This document shows positions 62,707-64,000 of a stretch of DNA of 64,000 bases, in pieces. Source of the DNA: Acidimicrobiaceae bacterium (lineage in GTDB: Bacteria; Actinomycetota; Acidimicrobiia; Acidimicrobiales; Ilumatobacteraceae). Each line of letters starts with the position of its first letter. The stretch's first letter is position 1. The DNA is taken from positions 1-64,000 of the forward strand of contig CANFGT010000003.1 of assembly GCA_947446815.1 (NCBI GenBank), in the 5' to 3' direction. Both the position numbers and the translations under genes were made by a program. The notes beneath the pieces were generated by a model. The model had not been told where the DNA came from. It ran no database searches and saw nothing but the letters and a program-made list of their open reading frames with translations.

Positions 62707-63294
62707 ATGCGTGCTCTCGTTGTCTATTGCCATCCTGTTGAAGGAAGTTTGTGTTCTGCAATGCGAGATGCCGCGATTCACGGCCTGACATCTGCGGGTC
62801 ATCAGGTAGATGTCGTCGACCTTTGTGCCGAGAATTTCAACCCGGTCATGCCTGCAGAGGAGTGGCAGTTCTATATGGCGGGAGAGCAAGTACAAAATCC
62901 GGTGTTACGGCGCTACATCGAGTTGGTGCAGAGAAGCGAAATACTTGTTTTTGTGTATCCAACGTGGTGGTCAGGCTTGCCTGCACAACTCAAAGGGTGG
63001 TTAGAGCGAGTTCTTGTTGTCAATGTCGCTTTTGTTTTTAATGAGCAGAATCGAGTGCGCCCTGGGCTCAAGCAATTGCGCCGAATACATGTGATCTCAA
63101 CGTATGGTTCGCCAAAGTTGTATGTGCAAATCGTCAATGACAATGGGCGACGGATACTTTCCCGCGCTTTGCGTTTTTGTGGAACTTGGCGGACTCGTAC
63201 GTCGCATCAAGGTCTGTATTCACTTGATACATCCACTAGTGAAAGCCGTCAGAAATTTCTATCTGACATTGAGAAAAAGACAGCCTCACTATGA
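62707..63294 (+). CDS. NAD(P)H dehydrogenase (quinone)-type flavodoxin-fold protein
   Basis: ATG 62707 gives 195 residues. CHPVEGSLCSAMRDAA is the FMN/FAD-binding start, VYPTWWSGLPAQLKGWLERVL is the NQO/MdaB signature and STYGSP the last phosphate contact. Probably a two-electron quinone or aromatic reductase. The stop overlaps the next, homologous gene by 4 bases. Confidence 0.88.
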   Translation: MRALVVYCHPVEGSLCSAMRDAAIHGLTSAGHQVDVVDLCAENFNPVMPAEEWQFYMAGEQVQNPVLRRYIELVQRSEILVFVYPTWWSGLPAQLKGWLERVLVVNVAFVFNEQNRVRPGLKQLRRIHVISTYGSPKLYVQIVNDNGRRILSRALRFCGTWRTRTSHQGLYSLDTSTSESRQKFLSDIEKKTASL

Positions 63295-63902
63295 AGGTGC
63301 TCGTCATATCTGCACATCCATCAGAGAATTCATATATACATTCTCTAAGGAAAGTGGTTCTTCATGAATTAGAAGTCTTGCGCCATGAAGTGAGACATCG
63401 TGATTTATACGCCGAAAACTTCAACCCTGTCTTTAGCGCGTACGAACGGGTGAACCACGTTGGCAATCTCGAGCAGAAATTACAGGCACTTCCTGATCTC
63501 CGGTCGCACGTTGAAGACATTCAATGGGCCGACGCATTGGTTCTTGTCTATCCAACGTGGTGGTCTGGTCAGCCAGCCATTCTGAAGGGTTGGATTGATC
63601 GTGTTTTGATGAACGAAGTCGCCTGGGTACTTCCTGAAGGAGCCAGCAGAATTAAGCCACTTCTTGGGAATATTCGCAATGTCATCGTTGTCACCACTCA
63701 TGGGTCTACAAAGTTTGTTAATGCTCTACAGGGTGAATCAGGAAAACGGACTGCGTTCCGGTCAATTCGTCTGATGTTTCATTTGCGCACGCGATGCCAT
63801 TGGATTGGTATGTATGCGCTTGATCACATTCCACATGCAGAACGTGGGAAGTTGATCACGAAGGTTCGACGACGGATCCGTCGATATTTGCCTTCTGCCT
63901 AG
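63291..63902 (+). CDS. NAD(P)H dehydrogenase (quinone)-type flavodoxin-fold protein, second copy
   Basis: 203 residues, clearly paralogous to the gene just upstream: SAHPSENSYIHSLRK matches CHPVEGSLCSAMRD, YAENFNPVFSAYERV matches CAENFNPVMPAEEW, and LVYPTWWSGQPAILKGWIDRVLM matches the same signature. A tandem duplication with diverged ends. The ATG overlaps the first copy's stop, so both are made together. About 98 bases follow to the window end. Confidence 0.88.
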   Translation: MKVLVISAHPSENSYIHSLRKVVLHELEVLRHEVRHRDLYAENFNPVFSAYERVNHVGNLEQKLQALPDLRSHVEDIQWADALVLVYPTWWSGQPAILKGWIDRVLMNEVAWVLPEGASRIKPLLGNIRNVIVVTTHGSTKFVNALQGESGKRTAFRSIRLMFHLRTRCHWIGMYALDHIPHAERGKLITKVRRRIRRYLPSA

Positions 63903-64000
63903 CACAAGGCAAAGCGAGAACTGCAGAGACACACGCAATAAGGCGAAGTGCCGCAGCAGATGTCACTGCATGTCGTGGATGTTCAATTCCTGAGGACAAC

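Noticed and set aside
63856-63999. Minus-strand frame open at the window edge (about 47 residues, reading LSSGIEHPRHAVTSAAALRL...)
   Set aside because: Could be the end of a gene beyond the window, but it overlaps the flavoprotein gene by 47 bases, another frame on the plus strand is also open, and no family is recognisable. Left unannotated.

Overview
The window is gene-dense (about 70 genes, no gap over 300 bases) chromosomal DNA, most likely from a mid-GC actinobacterium. The best guess is an aquatic Acidimicrobiia/Ilumatobacter-type lineage. This is inference from content: an F420-type LLM oxidoreductase, a deazaflavin-dependent (Ddn-like) nitroreductase, a CysO-like ubiquitin-fold protein, actinobacterial HemQ, a LytR_C protein, the PDZ-Lon and UPF0182 pair, a DivIVA protein, and a CIRCE element before a groEL that has no groES beside it. 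No phage block, insertion sequence, integrase or CRISPR array was seen. The only phage-related signal is a MuF-like domain inside a cellular gene.

Layout. 1-6008: the 3' part of a giant LPXTG-type surface protein made of 222-residue tandem repeats. 6.0-9.7 kb: small catabolic or redox genes (AhpD-like, VOC, SDR, enoyl-CoA hydratase), an easily missed 50-residue DUF2256 gene and tRNA-Lys. 9.7-14.2 kb: copper P-type ATPase, HTH protein, dienelactone hydrolase, Crp/Fnr regulator. 14.2-17.2 kb: ispD-ispF-rlmB with tRNA-Thr, then a LytR_C protein. 17.2-25.8 kb: glycerate kinase, amidase, CysO-like protein, CIRCE-groEL, ATP-grasp enzyme, HemQ, membrane proteins, Dtd. 25.8-31 kb: phosphatidylcholine-synthase-like enzyme, acyl-CoA dehydrogenase, arylsulfatase. 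31-42.3 kb: glnD, Nudix, PAC2, acetyltransferases, LLM oxidoreductase, PhyH dioxygenase, Ddn-like protein, DHA2 exporter, tag glycosylase, HEAT-repeat protein.

42.3-49.4 kb is the envelope region: a PDZ-Lon protease, then a DivIVA protein whose C-terminus looks like a phage MuF minor-head domain, then a UPF0182 membrane protein, then a coiled-coil protein and initiator tRNA. 49.5-57 kb holds a thiolase-like/DUF35 pair, two methyltransferases and a complete long-chain olefin cluster (oleA, fused oleBC, oleD). 57-64 kb: PAP2 phosphatase, CoA-transferase, geranylgeranyl-reductase-type flavoprotein, FKBP, ferritin-like protein, DCC protein and two tandem NQO-type flavoproteins.

How genes fit together: ispDF supplies isoprenoid precursors and the reductase-type flavoprotein may act on isoprenoid chains. 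OleA-BC-D condenses two acyl-CoAs into very long hydrocarbons. Acyl-CoA dehydrogenase, enoyl-CoA hydratase, CoA-transferase and the thiolase-like pair point to acyl-CoA or sterol-like catabolism. The most unusual item is the DivIVA-MuF fusion placed between two envelope genes that are neighbours in other Actinobacteria.
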